Of a stretch of 64,000 bases of DNA, positions 42,604-51,283 are shown piece after piece. The notes under the pieces were generated by a model. It was not told where the DNA came from and made no database searches. It saw only the letters and a program-made list of their open reading frames with translations. Each line of letters starts with the position of its first letter. Position 1 is the first letter of the stretch. Made by a program: the position numbers and the translations under genes. Source of the stretch: JAFMJV01 sp034436555 (GTDB taxonomy: Bacteria > Chloroflexota > Limnocylindria > Limnocylindrales > CSP1-4); the NCBI GenBank assembly GCA_034436555.1, contig DAOTUU010000039.1, positions 62,001 through 126,000 on the forward strand, in the 5' to 3' direction.

Positions 42604-43314
42604 TCAGACCGAGGCGCCGGTCTGGGCGTTCGCCTCCGGCAGGAACAGGTACCGATAGACGATCGCGACGATCGTCGCGCCGACCAGCGGGCCGAGCGTG
42701 TACACCGCGATGCCGCTCAGGTCGCCCGCGACGACCGCGGGCCCCAGCCACCGGGCGGGGTTCATCGCGCCGCCCGTGAGCGGCCCGCCGAACATGATTC
42801 CCGCCCCGACCGCGATGCCGATGGCGATGCCGCCCAGCTTCGCCGCGCGTGGATCGACCGCCGTGCCGAAGACCGCGGCGAGGAGCACCATCGTGAGCGC
42901 CGCCTCGAGCACGCCGCCCTGGGCGCCGTCCGTGCCGGCGCCCAGGAGTGGCACCCCAGCGCTCGCCGGGATGGCGGCGGGCGTGACGTACCGCACGAGC
43001 GCCGCAGCGACCACGGCGCCGATGAGCTGGGCGATGACGTAGGCCACCGCCCGCCGCGTCTCGATGCGGCCCGCGATCCAGAGGCCCCATGTGACCGCCG
43101 GGTTGACGTGCCCGCCGCTGATGGCGCCGAACGCGGCGACCACCACGAGGAGCGCCAGACCGTGCGCCAGGCCCACCGTGACGAGGCCGCCCGGGACCGC
43201 GCCGCCGGGAAACGCCGAGGACGCCATGTAGCTCGCGCCGATGCCGACCATCAGGAACAGGAACGTCCCCAGGCCCTCCGCGATGATGGCGTTCCAAGGT
43301 TGGCTCTGGCGCAT
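42604..43314 (-). CDS. Aquaporin / MIP-family channel
   Basis: This 236-residue channel has six transmembrane helices and two half-helices carrying the NPA motifs GGHVNPAVTWG and GGAMNPARWLGPA, so the pore is intact. The first NPA is followed by typical MIP residues. Whether it passes only water or also glycerol cannot be settled by eye. The start at 43314 is preferred over the longer frame to 43404 because GGAGGA lies nine bases upstream and TACGAT (43358-43363, minus strand) forms a matching -10. Confidence 0.93.
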   Translation of the reverse strand: MRQSQPWNAIIAEGLGTFLFLMVGIGASYMASSAFPGGAVPGGLVTVGLAHGLALLVVVAAFGAISGGHVNPAVTWGLWIAGRIETRRAVAYVIAQLIGAVVAAALVRYVTPAAIPASAGVPLLGAGTDGAQGGVLEAALTMVLLAAVFGTAVDPRAAKLGGIAIGIAVGAGIMFGGPLTGGAMNPARWLGPAVVAGDLSGIAVYTLGPLVGATIVAIVYRYLFLPEANAQTGASV

Positions 43315-43357
43315 CAGGCCGCATCCTCCATCCGTGTGCCGCTGGTCGTCGGCGAGC

Positions 43358-43383
43358 ATCGTAGCCGATCCGGACCGTATGAT
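43358..43383. promoter_or_regulatory. Divergent -10 elements (aquaporin and hydrolase)
   Basis: TACGAT on the minus strand (43363-43358) serves the aquaporin gene. TATGAT on the plus strand (43378-43383) ends eight bases before the hydrolase ATG at 43392. The two promoters are back to back and only 14 bases apart. Confidence 0.45.
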
Positions 43384-43391
43384 GGCGATCC

Positions 43392-44378
43392 ATGGGGAGA
43401 GCACGAGCGACCGGCAGCGCCGTCCTGCGCAGACCGCACCGGGCGGTCCGCCGCTGGGTCCGCGGGCGCCCGGTGGACCTGGAGCCGCCGTCCCCGCACA
43501 GCCGGACGGTCGCCCTGCCGGACGGGCGGGCGCTCGGCTTCGACGATGTCGGCGACCCCGGCGGCGTGCCCATCCTGTACCTCCACGGCTTCGGCAGCAC
43601 GCGGCTCATCCGACACCCCGATGATGCCATCGCCGCCCGCCTCGGCATCCGCCTCATCGCGGTGGACCGTCCGGGCATCGGGCTGTCCACGTCCCGTCCC
43701 GCGCGCCGCCTGCTCGACTTCGCGACGGACGTGCACCACCTGACGGACGTGCTCGCCGTCGAGCGCTTCGGGGTGCTCGCGTGGTCGGGGGGCGGGCCGT
43801 ACGCGCTGGGCTGCGCCTGGGCGCTGCCCGACCGCGTCGCCCAGGTGGGGCTGATCAGCACCCCCGCGCCGCTCGCCGGACCCGAGGCGCCCGCCTATGC
43901 GACCCGGTTCCACCGAGCCTCCAGTCGCGCCGCGGACGTGGTGCCGTGGGCGGTCCGCCTGGCCATGTGGCGCTGGTCGCGGCAGCAGCGCAGCGACCCG
44001 GCACGGCATCTGGACGACGCGATCGCGGGCATGGTGGACGCCGACAGGGAGATCCTGGCCGACCCGCGATTCCGGCGGGTGATGCTGCGCAACGCCGCCG
44101 AGCTGTATCGGCAGGGTGGGCGCGGACTCTACGACGAGGCGCTCATCATGGCCCGGCCGTGGGGCTTTCCGCTGGAGGGCATCAGGACGCCGGTGCGCAT
44201 CTGGCACGGCGAGCTCGACCAGGCCGTGCCGGTGGGCATGGGGCGCCACCTCGCGCGGACCATCCCGACGGCCCACGCGTCGTTCTTCCCCGGCGAGGCA
44301 CACCACCTGCTGTACGACCGCTGGGAGGAGATCCTGGGCGAGCTGGCCGAGCGCCAGCGGGCGACCGGGTCGCGCTGA
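43392..44378 (+). CDS. Alpha/beta-hydrolase fold protein
   Basis: This 328-residue protein has the oxyanion segment LYLHGFGSTRLIRHPDD, the nucleophile elbow AWSGGGPYALG with catalytic Ser, the acid in WHGELDQAVPV and the His in GEAHHLLYD. The order and spacing are those of the alpha/beta hydrolases with a lid. The first 35 residues are Arg-rich. The substrate is unknown. It is close to the divergent aquaporin gene and converges with the sulfide:quinone oxidoreductase gene. Confidence 0.87.
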   Translation: MGRARATGSAVLRRPHRAVRRWVRGRPVDLEPPSPHSRTVALPDGRALGFDDVGDPGGVPILYLHGFGSTRLIRHPDDAIAARLGIRLIAVDRPGIGLSTSRPARRLLDFATDVHHLTDVLAVERFGVLAWSGGGPYALGCAWALPDRVAQVGLISTPAPLAGPEAPAYATRFHRASSRAADVVPWAVRLAMWRWSRQQRSDPARHLDDAIAGMVDADREILADPRFRRVMLRNAAELYRQGGRGLYDEALIMARPWGFPLEGIRTPVRIWHGELDQAVPVGMGRHLARTIPTAHASFFPGEAHHLLYDRWEEILGELAERQRATGSR

Positions 44379-44395
44379 GCGCCGCCGGGTCGGCC

Positions 44396-45550
44396 TCAGA
44401 CCCGTCCCCGCGGGACGGTGTGCCAGTACGTCTTGTTGAACACGACCTTGCCCAGATGCCACATCCTGCCGGGCCTGGGCGGCCTGGGCGGCGTGTCGTA
44501 GTCGAACTGGAGCAGCGTCCCCTTGCCGTCGCCCACCTCGAAGAAGCACATCACCTTGCCGGTGTAGACCGCGGCCTTGCCCGCGGGCTTGCGCCCCAGG
44601 ACGCTCGCCGCGACCCGCTCGGCGACCACCGGCGCCTCGAAGTGGGCGGTCGAGCCCGCCTTCGAGAGGGGCAGGTCCGTGGCGTCGCCGAGCGCCCAGA
44701 TGTGGTCGCGGCCCTTGACGTTGAGCGTCTGCGGATCGGTCGGCAGCCAGCCGGACGCGGGCGCCAGCCCCGAATCGATGACCACCCTGGCACCCCGATG
44801 GGGCGGCACCAGGACGAGCAGGTCGTAGGGCAGCTCCTCTCCCTCGAGGCTGCCGACCACCTTCCGCGTCGGGTCGATCGTCTCGACATTGAAGAAGGTG
44901 TGGAGCTCGATGCCCTTCTGCTCCATGATCGGGGTGGCCATCTCGGACACCGACTCGATGGTGAAGGCGCGCCCGATGGGCGAGCAGTAGTGGATCTCGC
45001 TCTGCTCGCGCAGGCCCCGGTCGCGGAGCTCCGACTCGATGAGGAACGTGACCTCGAGCGGCGCGGGCGGGCACTTGTAGGGCATGCCCGCGATGCCCAC
45101 CACGATCCTGCCACCCGTGAACGCGTCGAGGGCCGCGCGCAGGCGCGCTGCCGCCTCGGCGCTGTAGAAGTGGTGCGCCTCGGTCTCGAAGTGCTCGATC
45201 TCCTCGGGCACGATGCGGGACCCGGTCGCGATGATGAGCTCGTCCCACGGCAGCTCCCGCCCGTCGGACAGCCGGACCAGCTGCCCGGCCTCGTCGATCT
45301 GCTGGACGTCGCCCACGAACAGCACCACGCGCTCGTCGAGCAGCGAGCGCTCGGGCCGGTCCAGCCGCTCGGCCCGCTCGCCACCCATCGCGATGTACAT
45401 GAAGCCAGGCTGATAGGTGTGGATGCCCGTCGCGTCGACGACGGTGACGCTCGCGGTGCCCGCGTCGATCTGCCGCTTGAGCTTGCGGCTGACGAGGTTC
45501 GCGACGAGCGTGCCGCCGACGCCGCCACCCAGGACCAGGACGCGCCGCAT
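44396..45550 (-). CDS. sqr: Sulfide:quinone oxidoreductase family flavoprotein
   Basis: This 384-residue FAD protein starts with VLVLGGGVGGTLVANLVSRK, the dinucleotide-binding loop. It contains HTYQPGFMYIAMGG, the redox cysteine in PYKCPPAPLE (C160), and GRDHIWALGDATDLPLSKAGS for FAD binding. A second cysteine near the C-terminus (VMCFFEVGDG, about C335) fits the disulfide pair of SQR. It would oxidise sulfide at the membrane face and pass electrons to quinone. It is the last gene of a minus-strand operon with two TusA and two DsrE-like proteins, which strongly supports sulfur metabolism. Confidence 0.86.
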   Translation of the reverse strand: MRRVLVLGGGVGGTLVANLVSRKLKRQIDAGTASVTVVDATGIHTYQPGFMYIAMGGERAERLDRPERSLLDERVVLFVGDVQQIDEAGQLVRLSDGRELPWDELIIATGSRIVPEEIEHFETEAHHFYSAEAAARLRAALDAFTGGRIVVGIAGMPYKCPPAPLEVTFLIESELRDRGLREQSEIHYCSPIGRAFTIESVSEMATPIMEQKGIELHTFFNVETIDPTRKVVGSLEGEELPYDLLVLVPPHRGARVVIDSGLAPASGWLPTDPQTLNVKGRDHIWALGDATDLPLSKAGSTAHFEAPVVAERVAASVLGRKPAGKAAVYTGKVMCFFEVGDGKGTLLQFDYDTPPRPPRPGRMWHLGKVVFNKTYWHTVPRGRV

Positions 45551-45555
45551 CGGGG

Positions 45556-45804
45556 CTACCGGACCTTCTGGACCACGATCTCGTCGTGGCCGTCACGGGA
45601 CTCGAGGGCGACCAGTCGGTGGCCTGCCTTCTCGACCCATCTGGGGATGTCGACCTTGGAGCCCTTGTCGCTGGACAGCACCGCGAGCACGTCGCCGACC
45701 TGGGCCTCGCGGATGCCGCGGATGAGCTCCATGAGCGGCCCGGGGCAGTAGCTGCCACGCGCGTCGATGGTGCGGGTGACCGGGCGGTCGGCGGTGGTCG
45801 TCAT
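45556..45804 (-). CDS. TusA-family sulfurtransferase
   Basis: This 82-residue protein has the TusA fold, with the persulfide-carrying Cys in IDARGSYCPGPLMELIRGI. It relays sulfane sulfur between proteins. It sits five bases before sqr and 26 bases after the DsrE2 gene. The start at 45804 has GGAAAGGAA upstream. It is one of two TusA genes in this operon; the other reads CPMP at the active site. TusA-DsrE2 pairs are known partners in sulfur oxidation pathways. Confidence 0.88.
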   Translation of the reverse strand: MTTTADRPVTRTIDARGSYCPGPLMELIRGIREAQVGDVLAVLSSDKGSKVDIPRWVEKAGHRLVALESRDGHDEIVVQKVR

Positions 45805-45830
45805 GGCGGGTTCCTTTCCGGGGATGCCGA

Positions 45831-46397
45831 TCAGATGAACAGGGATGCCGTGCCGGGCTGGGTCATCAGCTCGATGACCGTCGCCGCGCCGGCAGGCTCG
45901 CCGAGGCCATCGATCATGTCCTCGCGCTTGAGGCCGAACATGTCCATCGTCATCTGGCAGGGGATGAACTCGACGCCCAGCATCTGGGCCGCCTCCAGGA
46001 GCTCGGTCGGGGAGGAGACGTGGTAGCGGTCGCTCAGCTGGCCGATCATCCACGGCCCCATGCCCAGGAAGTTCATCTTGGACATCCGCAGGTGACCGAT
46101 GCCCGGACGCTGCATCGCAGAGAGCATCTTCTGCATCCAGTTCTCGCCCGTGATGCGCCGCTGGTCCCGGACGAACGCGAGGAGCCCCCAGAACGTGATG
46201 AACACCTTGCAGGACACCCCCGACGCCGCGGCCGTCGTGGCCATGATCAGCGTGGGCATGATGCGGTCGTACTCGGAGCTCCAGTTGATGATCACGAGCT
46301 GCTTCTGCGCCGTCGCGGCCGCGGCCCCGCCGTCGGGGGAGGGTGTGATCGTCGGGTCGCCGACCTCGTCGGGGGTGGGGATCGTCGCTCTGGTCAT
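45831..46397 (-). CDS. DsrE2-like (DsrE/DsrF/DrsH family) sulfur carrier
   Basis: This 188-residue protein has an N-terminal 40-residue flexible segment, then a Rossmann-like DsrE fold. The two characteristic cysteines are in SGVSCKVFITFWGLLAFV and IPCQMTMDMFGL. The central hydrophobic MSKMNFLGMGPWMIGQL stretch is typical of the membrane-associated DsrE2 group. The start at 46397 follows GGAGG. The family transfers sulfur together with TusA. Context within a TusA/SQR operon agrees. Confidence 0.86.
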   Translation of the reverse strand: MTRATIPTPDEVGDPTITPSPDGGAAAATAQKQLVIINWSSEYDRIMPTLIMATTAAASGVSCKVFITFWGLLAFVRDQRRITGENWMQKMLSAMQRPGIGHLRMSKMNFLGMGPWMIGQLSDRYHVSSPTELLEAAQMLGVEFIPCQMTMDMFGLKREDMIDGLGEPAGAATVIELMTQPGTASLFI

Positions 46398-46433
46398 GGC
46401 GTGGCCTCCGTCTGGGTGCTCGTCCACCGACGG

Positions 46434-46670
46434 TCAGGCGCGGCGGATGAGGAAGCGATAGACCCGTCCGTCCTGGGTCTGCTCCACGAGCGTGTTGCCG
46501 GTCGACCTGGTCCAGGCGGTGAAGTCCTTGAGCGAGCCCGGGTCCGTCGCGAGGACCTCGACGATCTGACCAGACGCGACCGACTTCATCTGCTGCGCGG
46601 TCTTGACGATGGGCATCGGGCAGGGCAGGTCTCGGGCGTCCACCGTTGCGGTGATGGGATCGCTGGTCAT
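46434..46670 (-). CDS. TusA-family sulfurtransferase (second copy)
   Basis: This 78-residue TusA protein has the active-site Cys in VDARDLPCPMPIVKTAQQM, the classic CPxP motif. The C-terminal VYRFLIRRA strand completes the two-layer fold. It lies between the DsrE-like and DsrE2 genes and is probably translated with them. It is more canonical than the copy next to sqr. Confidence 0.9.
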   Translation of the reverse strand: MTSDPITATVDARDLPCPMPIVKTAQQMKSVASGQIVEVLATDPGSLKDFTAWTRSTGNTLVEQTQDGRVYRFLIRRA

Positions 46671-46698
46671 GGGTCTCCCTCGTGTGGATGTGGAGGGT

Positions 46699-47115
46699 TC
46701 ATATGAACACGATCTGGCCGTCGCCGACGGCGAGGTGGAACGCGGCCACGCCCTCCACGCCATCGACGAGGGGATCGAGGTCGGACTCCTCGATGTGCAG
46801 CAGGTCCATGGACAGCGAGCAGGCCTGGATGTCGACTCCGCCCAGATCCTTGGCCTGGCGGAGCGTGTCGGCCCAGCTGGCCTGTCCCGCGGCCCGCAGC
46901 GCGTCCACCCTCGCTCGGCCCGCGGCGCCCGCCTCCGGCGCGAGACCATGATCGGCGTCGATGCGGTCGGCCCGGAAGGCGTCCAGCGCCCAGTACTGGA
47001 GGAAGATGTGGACGGGCCGCCCCAGCGCGGCGGCCCCGGCGGCGAGCACCGCGGCGGCGGTGAGCCGGTCATCCGTCCCGGAGAACAGCACCAGTGCGAG
47101 CGTGGATTCATCCAT
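46699..47115 (-). CDS. DsrE-family protein
   Basis: This 138-residue protein resembles the DsrE/peroxiredoxin-like group: LVLFSGTDDRLTAAAVLAAGAAALG is the first beta-alpha unit, and VDIQACSLSMDLL carries the conserved cysteine. It is the first gene of the minus-strand sulfur operon. GGAGGT lies eight bases before the ATG at 47115. A perfect palindrome at 47177-47195 lies upstream. It may accept sulfur from TusA. Confidence 0.82.
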   Translation of the reverse strand: MDESTLALVLFSGTDDRLTAAAVLAAGAAALGRPVHIFLQYWALDAFRADRIDADHGLAPEAGAAGRARVDALRAAGQASWADTLRQAKDLGGVDIQACSLSMDLLHIEESDLDPLVDGVEGVAAFHLAVGDGQIVFI

Positions 47116-47176
47116 CGGCGTGACCTCCACCTGGGGGTGACCATCTCGTGCGCGGGCCCCGCAGCCACCCTGGAGT

Positions 47177-47195
47177 CGGTGGACGGGGTCCACCG
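47177..47195. promoter_or_regulatory. 19-base palindrome upstream of the sulfur operon
   Basis: CGGTGGAC-GGG-GTCCACCG has perfect 8-bp arms. It lies 62 bases upstream of the first gene of the dsrE-tusA-dsrE2-tusA-sqr operon, so it is a candidate operator. It could alternatively act as a terminator hairpin for the upstream Usp gene, whose stop is about 100 bases away. Confidence 0.5.
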
Positions 47196-47299
47196 CCCAA
47201 GCATCGCCGCGCCCGCCGGTGCGCGAGAGTGCTCATGGGCATGAGTCCGATGGGCCGGAGGGCCCCGTCCTCCGCGAGCCGTCCGGTGCCCCTGACCGC

Positions 47300-48217
47300 T
47301 CAGCCCTGGTTCGTCTCGGGATCCCCGTCAGGGCCGGCCCGGACGATGAGCACGGAGCATGGGGCGTGGGTCAGGACGGTGCGGGCCACGCTGCCCAGCA
47401 CGAGCCGATCCAGCCCCGTGCGACCGTGGGTGCCCAGCGCGATGAGGTCCGCCTTCGACGATCCGGCCTCCTCGATGAGGACATGCGCCGGGTCGCCGCT
47501 GCCGATGGCCCACGTCGTCGGGCGGCCGTCGCGTCCGAGATGCTCGGCGGCCGCCGTCGCCACGGCCTCGTGGTGGCGGCGCGACTCGGCTTCCGCCACC
47601 GCGACCCCGTCCACCGCTCGACCCGCCGCGATCGGCCCGACCGTGTCGGCCGTCCCCTGGTACGGCCGCATGACGCTCACCACGCGCACGGGCTGGGTGC
47701 TGAACGGTGGCAGGCCCGCCAGGAGGTCCTCCGCCGCCCGTGCCAGGACCGAACCGTCATGGGCGAGCAGGATCCGTTCGATGGCCGGCCCGCGCGCGAC
47801 GAGCACCGGACAGCGGGCCTGGTCCACCACCTCCGCGGAGACCGAGCCGAGCAGCATCGTGCGGATGGGACCCTGGCCACGACTGCCCACCACGATGAGG
47901 TCCGCCCCGAACTCGGCGGCGCCATCCACGATGACGCTCGACGGCCGGCCGAGCACCACGTGTCCCTCGACCGTCGCGCCCGTGGTCGCCAGCGCGCCCT
48001 TGGCGCGTCCCACGATGGCCCCCAGCGCATCGACCGACTCGGACTGCAGGTCGACCAGGCCCTCGCCCGCCATCGTGGCCCAGGGGCCTGCGAGGTGGAC
48101 GGTGTCGAGCGCGGCGACGACCCGGATGGCGGTCCCGGCAGGCCACGCGAGGCTGGCGACCAGTCGGAGCGCGATCTCGGCATGCGCCGAGCCGTCGGTG
48201 GCGAGCAAGACCTTCAT
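47300..48217 (-). CDS. Tandem universal stress protein (two UspA domains)
   Basis: This 305-residue protein carries two UspA domains. Domain one starts MKVLLATDGSAHAE and ends with the ATP-binding VVGSRGQGPIRTMLLGSVS. Domain two starts ERILLAHDGSVLA and ends with ALGTHGRTGLDRLVLGSVA. Both GxxGxxxxxxxxGS loops are intact, so both halves probably bind ATP. AAGGAGG precedes the start. Double-Usp proteins are typical of hypoxia/dormancy regulons in actinobacteria. Its regulation here is not visible. Confidence 0.92.
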   Translation of the reverse strand: MKVLLATDGSAHAEIALRLVASLAWPAGTAIRVVAALDTVHLAGPWATMAGEGLVDLQSESVDALGAIVGRAKGALATTGATVEGHVVLGRPSSVIVDGAAEFGADLIVVGSRGQGPIRTMLLGSVSAEVVDQARCPVLVARGPAIERILLAHDGSVLARAAEDLLAGLPPFSTQPVRVVSVMRPYQGTADTVGPIAAGRAVDGVAVAEAESRRHHEAVATAAAEHLGRDGRPTTWAIGSGDPAHVLIEEAGSSKADLIALGTHGRTGLDRLVLGSVARTVLTHAPCSVLIVRAGPDGDPETNQG

Positions 48218-48351
48218 GGGACCCTCCTTGTGGATCGATCATCCGGTGTCGGGGCCGGCTCGGCAAGCTGTCCGATGGCCCCTTCACGCGGGCGGTCGGT
48301 CGTGAGCCGCGCCGGCCGACCACGCGGTCGCGGGCGCGGTCGGCGCAGACC

Positions 48352-49182
48352 TCAGGGGACCGCGGACGGCTCCGGCGTCGAGGCCGCCGCGGACGGCTCC
48401 GGCGATGAGGTCGCCCGGGCCGCCGCGGCCGCCGCGTCGATGCGCGCGGAGAGGTCCTCCCAGCGCGGCAGGCCGGCCATGATCTGCCCGTTGACAAACA
48501 GCGTCGGTGTCTGGTTGACGCCCCGGGCGGAGCCCCCCGTCGTCTCGGCCTTCACGGCGTCGACGAGCCCTGGATCGTCCAGGAGGTCGAGGAACGCGGT
48601 CTTGTCCAGGCCGATGGACACCGCCATCTGGCCCAGCCGGTCCCGCGAGAAGGCGCCTTGGTTCTCGCCCGCCTGGTTCTCGAACACGATGTCGTGGTAG
48701 TCCCAGAACTTCCCGGCCAGCTGTTCCGCGGCCCGCATGCCGACCGCCGCGTCCTGGGACTCGGGGCCGATGAACACGAAGTCCTTGTAGGTCATCCGGA
48801 CGGTGCCATCCTTGACGTACTTCGCCAGCACCAGCGGCTCGATCTCGCGGGTGAAGCGACCGCACACCGGGCACTGCGGGTCCGCATACACCTCGACGAG
48901 CACGGGCGCATCCGCCGAGCCCAGGCTCCGACCATCCCGCAGCTCGGGCGGGGTGACCGTCTCGACCGTCCGGATGGGCTTGCCGCCGCCTCCGCCCTGG
49001 CTCAGCAGGAGCAGCGCGAGGAGCACGCCGCCGACGATCACGACGCCGATGCTGATGAGCGCCACCGGCGATCGCCAGGGCGAGGTCGCCGGGCCGCCGG
49101 TCGCGGACGGGGTGCGGCTCGCGGCGCGCTCCGCGGCGCGTCGCTCCTTGCGGGTGGTGGGCTGTCGCCCGCTCTGACTCAT
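48352..49182 (-). CDS. Membrane-anchored DsbA-like thiol-disulfide oxidoreductase
   Basis: This 276-residue protein has a cytoplasmic basic head, one transmembrane helix (residues 41-60), a Gly-rich spacer and an extracytoplasmic thioredoxin fold. The redox motif is CPVC (C104, C107) in VYADPQCPVCGRF. The cis-Pro loop appears as GVNQTPTLFVNGQ. The helical insertion and length match the DsbA/BdbD group of Gram-positive-type bacteria. The Ala/Ser/Pro-rich C-terminus contains a duplicated EPSA unit. It probably promotes disulfide formation in secreted proteins. Confidence 0.9.
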   Translation of the reverse strand: MSQSGRQPTTRKERRAAERAASRTPSATGGPATSPWRSPVALISIGVVIVGGVLLALLLLSQGGGGGKPIRTVETVTPPELRDGRSLGSADAPVLVEVYADPQCPVCGRFTREIEPLVLAKYVKDGTVRMTYKDFVFIGPESQDAAVGMRAAEQLAGKFWDYHDIVFENQAGENQGAFSRDRLGQMAVSIGLDKTAFLDLLDDPGLVDAVKAETTGGSARGVNQTPTLFVNGQIMAGLPRWEDLSARIDAAAAAARATSSPEPSAAASTPEPSAVP

Positions 49183-49389
49183 CGTGTTCCTGTCCGCTCC
49201 TCGTGAGATGGCCGGCGGCCGCGACGGGGGACCTCGCTCGCGCGATCCGGGGATGGCATGCCGTCCGGATGGAGGCGTGCCTGTGAAGTGTGTCTCATCG
49301 GACGCTCGACCGCCCGCCGCCAGGCGGTCAGCCGCGAGCGTCGCGCCGCCGGAACCGCCCTCGCGGCGGTCGGGGCCGGCGACCCGCCG

Positions 49390-49809
49390 TCACACGTCGC
49401 GCTCTCCGACCATGGCGCGCACGATGTCGCTCGTGGACACGATGCCGACGGGCGTGGCCTGGTCCTCGCCGACGACCACCAGGCGGTGGACGTGCGCACG
49501 CTCCATGGTCGCCGCGGCCTCGTCGAGGGTCATCGAGCGATCGGCGGTCAGCGCCGGCGTGTGCATCAGGTGTCGCACCGACAGGCCGGGCCAGCGGTCC
49601 CACAGATGCTCGGTCGCGCGGGCGCGCACGAGGTCGCTCTCCGCGAGCACGCCCACCAGCAGTCCCTCGTCATCGACCACCGGGACGCCGCTGATCTCGT
49701 TCTCCTCGAGCAGGCGCGCCGCCGCCGAGAGGGGAGCATCCTGCCTGATGGTGACCGGATCGGGGGTCATGACCTGTCCCACGGTGAGGCCCGGGCGGCG
49801 TGCGCTCAT
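49390..49809 (-). CDS. Two-CBS-domain protein
   Basis: This 139-residue protein is a single Bateman module. CBS1 (VGQVMTPDPVTIRQDAPLSAAARLL, SGVPVVDDEGLLVGVLAESDL) and CBS2 (VRHLMHTPALTADRSMTLDEAAATM, HRLVVVGEDQATPVGIVSTSDIVRAM) are both complete. Such stand-alone pairs bind adenine nucleotides and sense energy state; mycobacterial hypoxic response protein 1 has the same layout. The start at 49809 is the first ATG in frame with the motif. It lies among Usp and CoA-transferase genes, consistent with a stress role. Confidence 0.88.
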   Translation of the reverse strand: MSARRPGLTVGQVMTPDPVTIRQDAPLSAAARLLEENEISGVPVVDDEGLLVGVLAESDLVRARATEHLWDRWPGLSVRHLMHTPALTADRSMTLDEAAATMERAHVHRLVVVGEDQATPVGIVSTSDIVRAMVGERDV

Positions 49810-49974
49810 CTGGGGGCCTCCGCGGGTCTGCCCGACCCGGCCGGCGTCCGCCCGGTCGCGCGGGGCGAGGCGGGCCGCGGCGACATCACATGCATGCACC
49901 CAAGGATGGGTGGCCAGATGGGCTGCGTGGAGGGACGCCCGGCCCCATCGATCGGGCCGGACGGCCCATGGCGG

Positions 49975-51246
49975 CTACAGCAGGTGGCTCATCCGGGCTG
50001 CCGAGGTCAGCTCGCCGCGGAAGTGCGGGTGGGCGATCGCGATGAGCGCCCGCGCTCGCTCCTGCACGCTTCGGCCGTGCAGCTCGGCGACACCGTGCTC
50101 GGTGACCACCGTCTGGACGTGGCCGCGCGTCGTCACCACCCCCGCTCCCCGCTGGAGGACGGGCACGATGCGGCTGCGGCTGCCGTCCATCGCGGTGCTC
50201 GGCAGGGCGATCACCGCCCGACCGTCCTCGGCGAGCGAGGCTCCGCGCACGAAGTCCATCTGGCCTCCGATGCCGGAGTAGAACCGCGATCCGATGGAGT
50301 CGGCGCAGACCTGGCCGGTGAGGTCGATCTCGATCGCCGAGTTGATGGCGGTCATGCGTCGCAGCCGCCGGATGACGGCCGTGTCGTTGGTGTAGTCCAC
50401 GGGTCGCATCTCGACCATCGGGTTGTCGTCCACGAACCGGTGGAGACGTCGGGTGCCCATCATGAACGCCGTCACGATCTTGCCCCGGTTGATCTCCTTG
50501 CGACGGCCCGTGACGGCGCCCGACTCCACCAGCTCCACGAGCACGTCGGTAAACATCTCGGTGTGGATCCCGAGGTCCTTCTTGGACACGAGCTGCCGGG
50601 CCACCGCGGCGGGGATGGCGCCGATGCCCATCTGGATGACGGCGCCATCGGGCACGAGGTCCGCGACGTGAGCCCCGATGCGCTGCTCCAGCTCGCCGAT
50701 GGCGGGCATCGGATGTTCGTGCGGTGGCTCGTCCACCTCCACGCCCAGATCGATCTGCGATGCGTGGATGAACGCGTCACCCAGGGTGCGCGGCATCGCC
50801 CGATTGAGCTGGGCGATGACCAGGCCAGCCGATTCGATCGCGGCGAGCGTGGCGTCCACCGACGTGCCGAGGGAGCAGAAGCCGTGCGAATCCGGCGGGG
50901 TGACGTTGATGAGCACCGCGTCGAGCGGCAGGATCCGGCGTCGGAACAGATGCGGCACATCCGAGAGGAACGCCGGGATGTACTCCGCGCGTCCCTCGTT
51001 GACCGCCCGTCGAGCATTCGGCCCGATGAACAGCGCGAGATGGCGGAAATGGCCGGTCATCTCGGGCGCCAGATGGGGCGCGGGGCCCTCGATGTGGAGG
51101 TGGATGATCCGGACATCCGAAAGCTCCTCGGACCGAGCCGTGAGGGCGGCGAGGAGGGTCTCCGGGGTGGCGCTGGCGCCATGGACATAGAGCGACTGGC
51201 CGGACCGGATCGTGGCGACGGCCTCAGGTGCCTGGACGATGCGCAT
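49975..51246 (-). CDS. Acetyl-CoA hydrolase/transferase family protein (4-hydroxybutyrate CoA-transferase-like)
   Basis: This 423-residue protein has the N-terminal IRSGQSLYVHGASATPETLL loop, INVTPPDSHGFCSLGTSVDA, MGIGAIPAAVARQL and the C-terminal glycine-rich FYSGIGGQMDFVRGASLAEDGRAVIAL. This fits the Cat1/acetyl-CoA hydrolase family, in which a glutamate forms the CoA thioester. The family moves CoA between short-chain acids such as acetate, succinate or 4-hydroxybutyrate, so the exact substrate is open. It lies 37 bases after a Usp gene on the same strand and is probably co-transcribed with it. Confidence 0.88.
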   Translation of the reverse strand: MRIVQAPEAVATIRSGQSLYVHGASATPETLLAALTARSEELSDVRIIHLHIEGPAPHLAPEMTGHFRHLALFIGPNARRAVNEGRAEYIPAFLSDVPHLFRRRILPLDAVLINVTPPDSHGFCSLGTSVDATLAAIESAGLVIAQLNRAMPRTLGDAFIHASQIDLGVEVDEPPHEHPMPAIGELEQRIGAHVADLVPDGAVIQMGIGAIPAAVARQLVSKKDLGIHTEMFTDVLVELVESGAVTGRRKEINRGKIVTAFMMGTRRLHRFVDDNPMVEMRPVDYTNDTAVIRRLRRMTAINSAIEIDLTGQVCADSIGSRFYSGIGGQMDFVRGASLAEDGRAVIALPSTAMDGSRSRIVPVLQRGAGVVTTRGHVQTVVTEHGVAELHGRSVQERARALIAIAHPHFRGELTSAARMSHLL

Positions 51247-51283
51247 GCGTCTCCCTGCGTCTCGATGGATGGCTGAAGGCGGT

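Noticed and set aside
47219..51276. Very long plus-strand open frames opposite the Usp, DsbA, CBS and CoA-transferase genes
   Set aside because: They mirror the codon pattern of the minus-strand genes (His/Arg/Asp-rich) and lack motifs or plausible starts.
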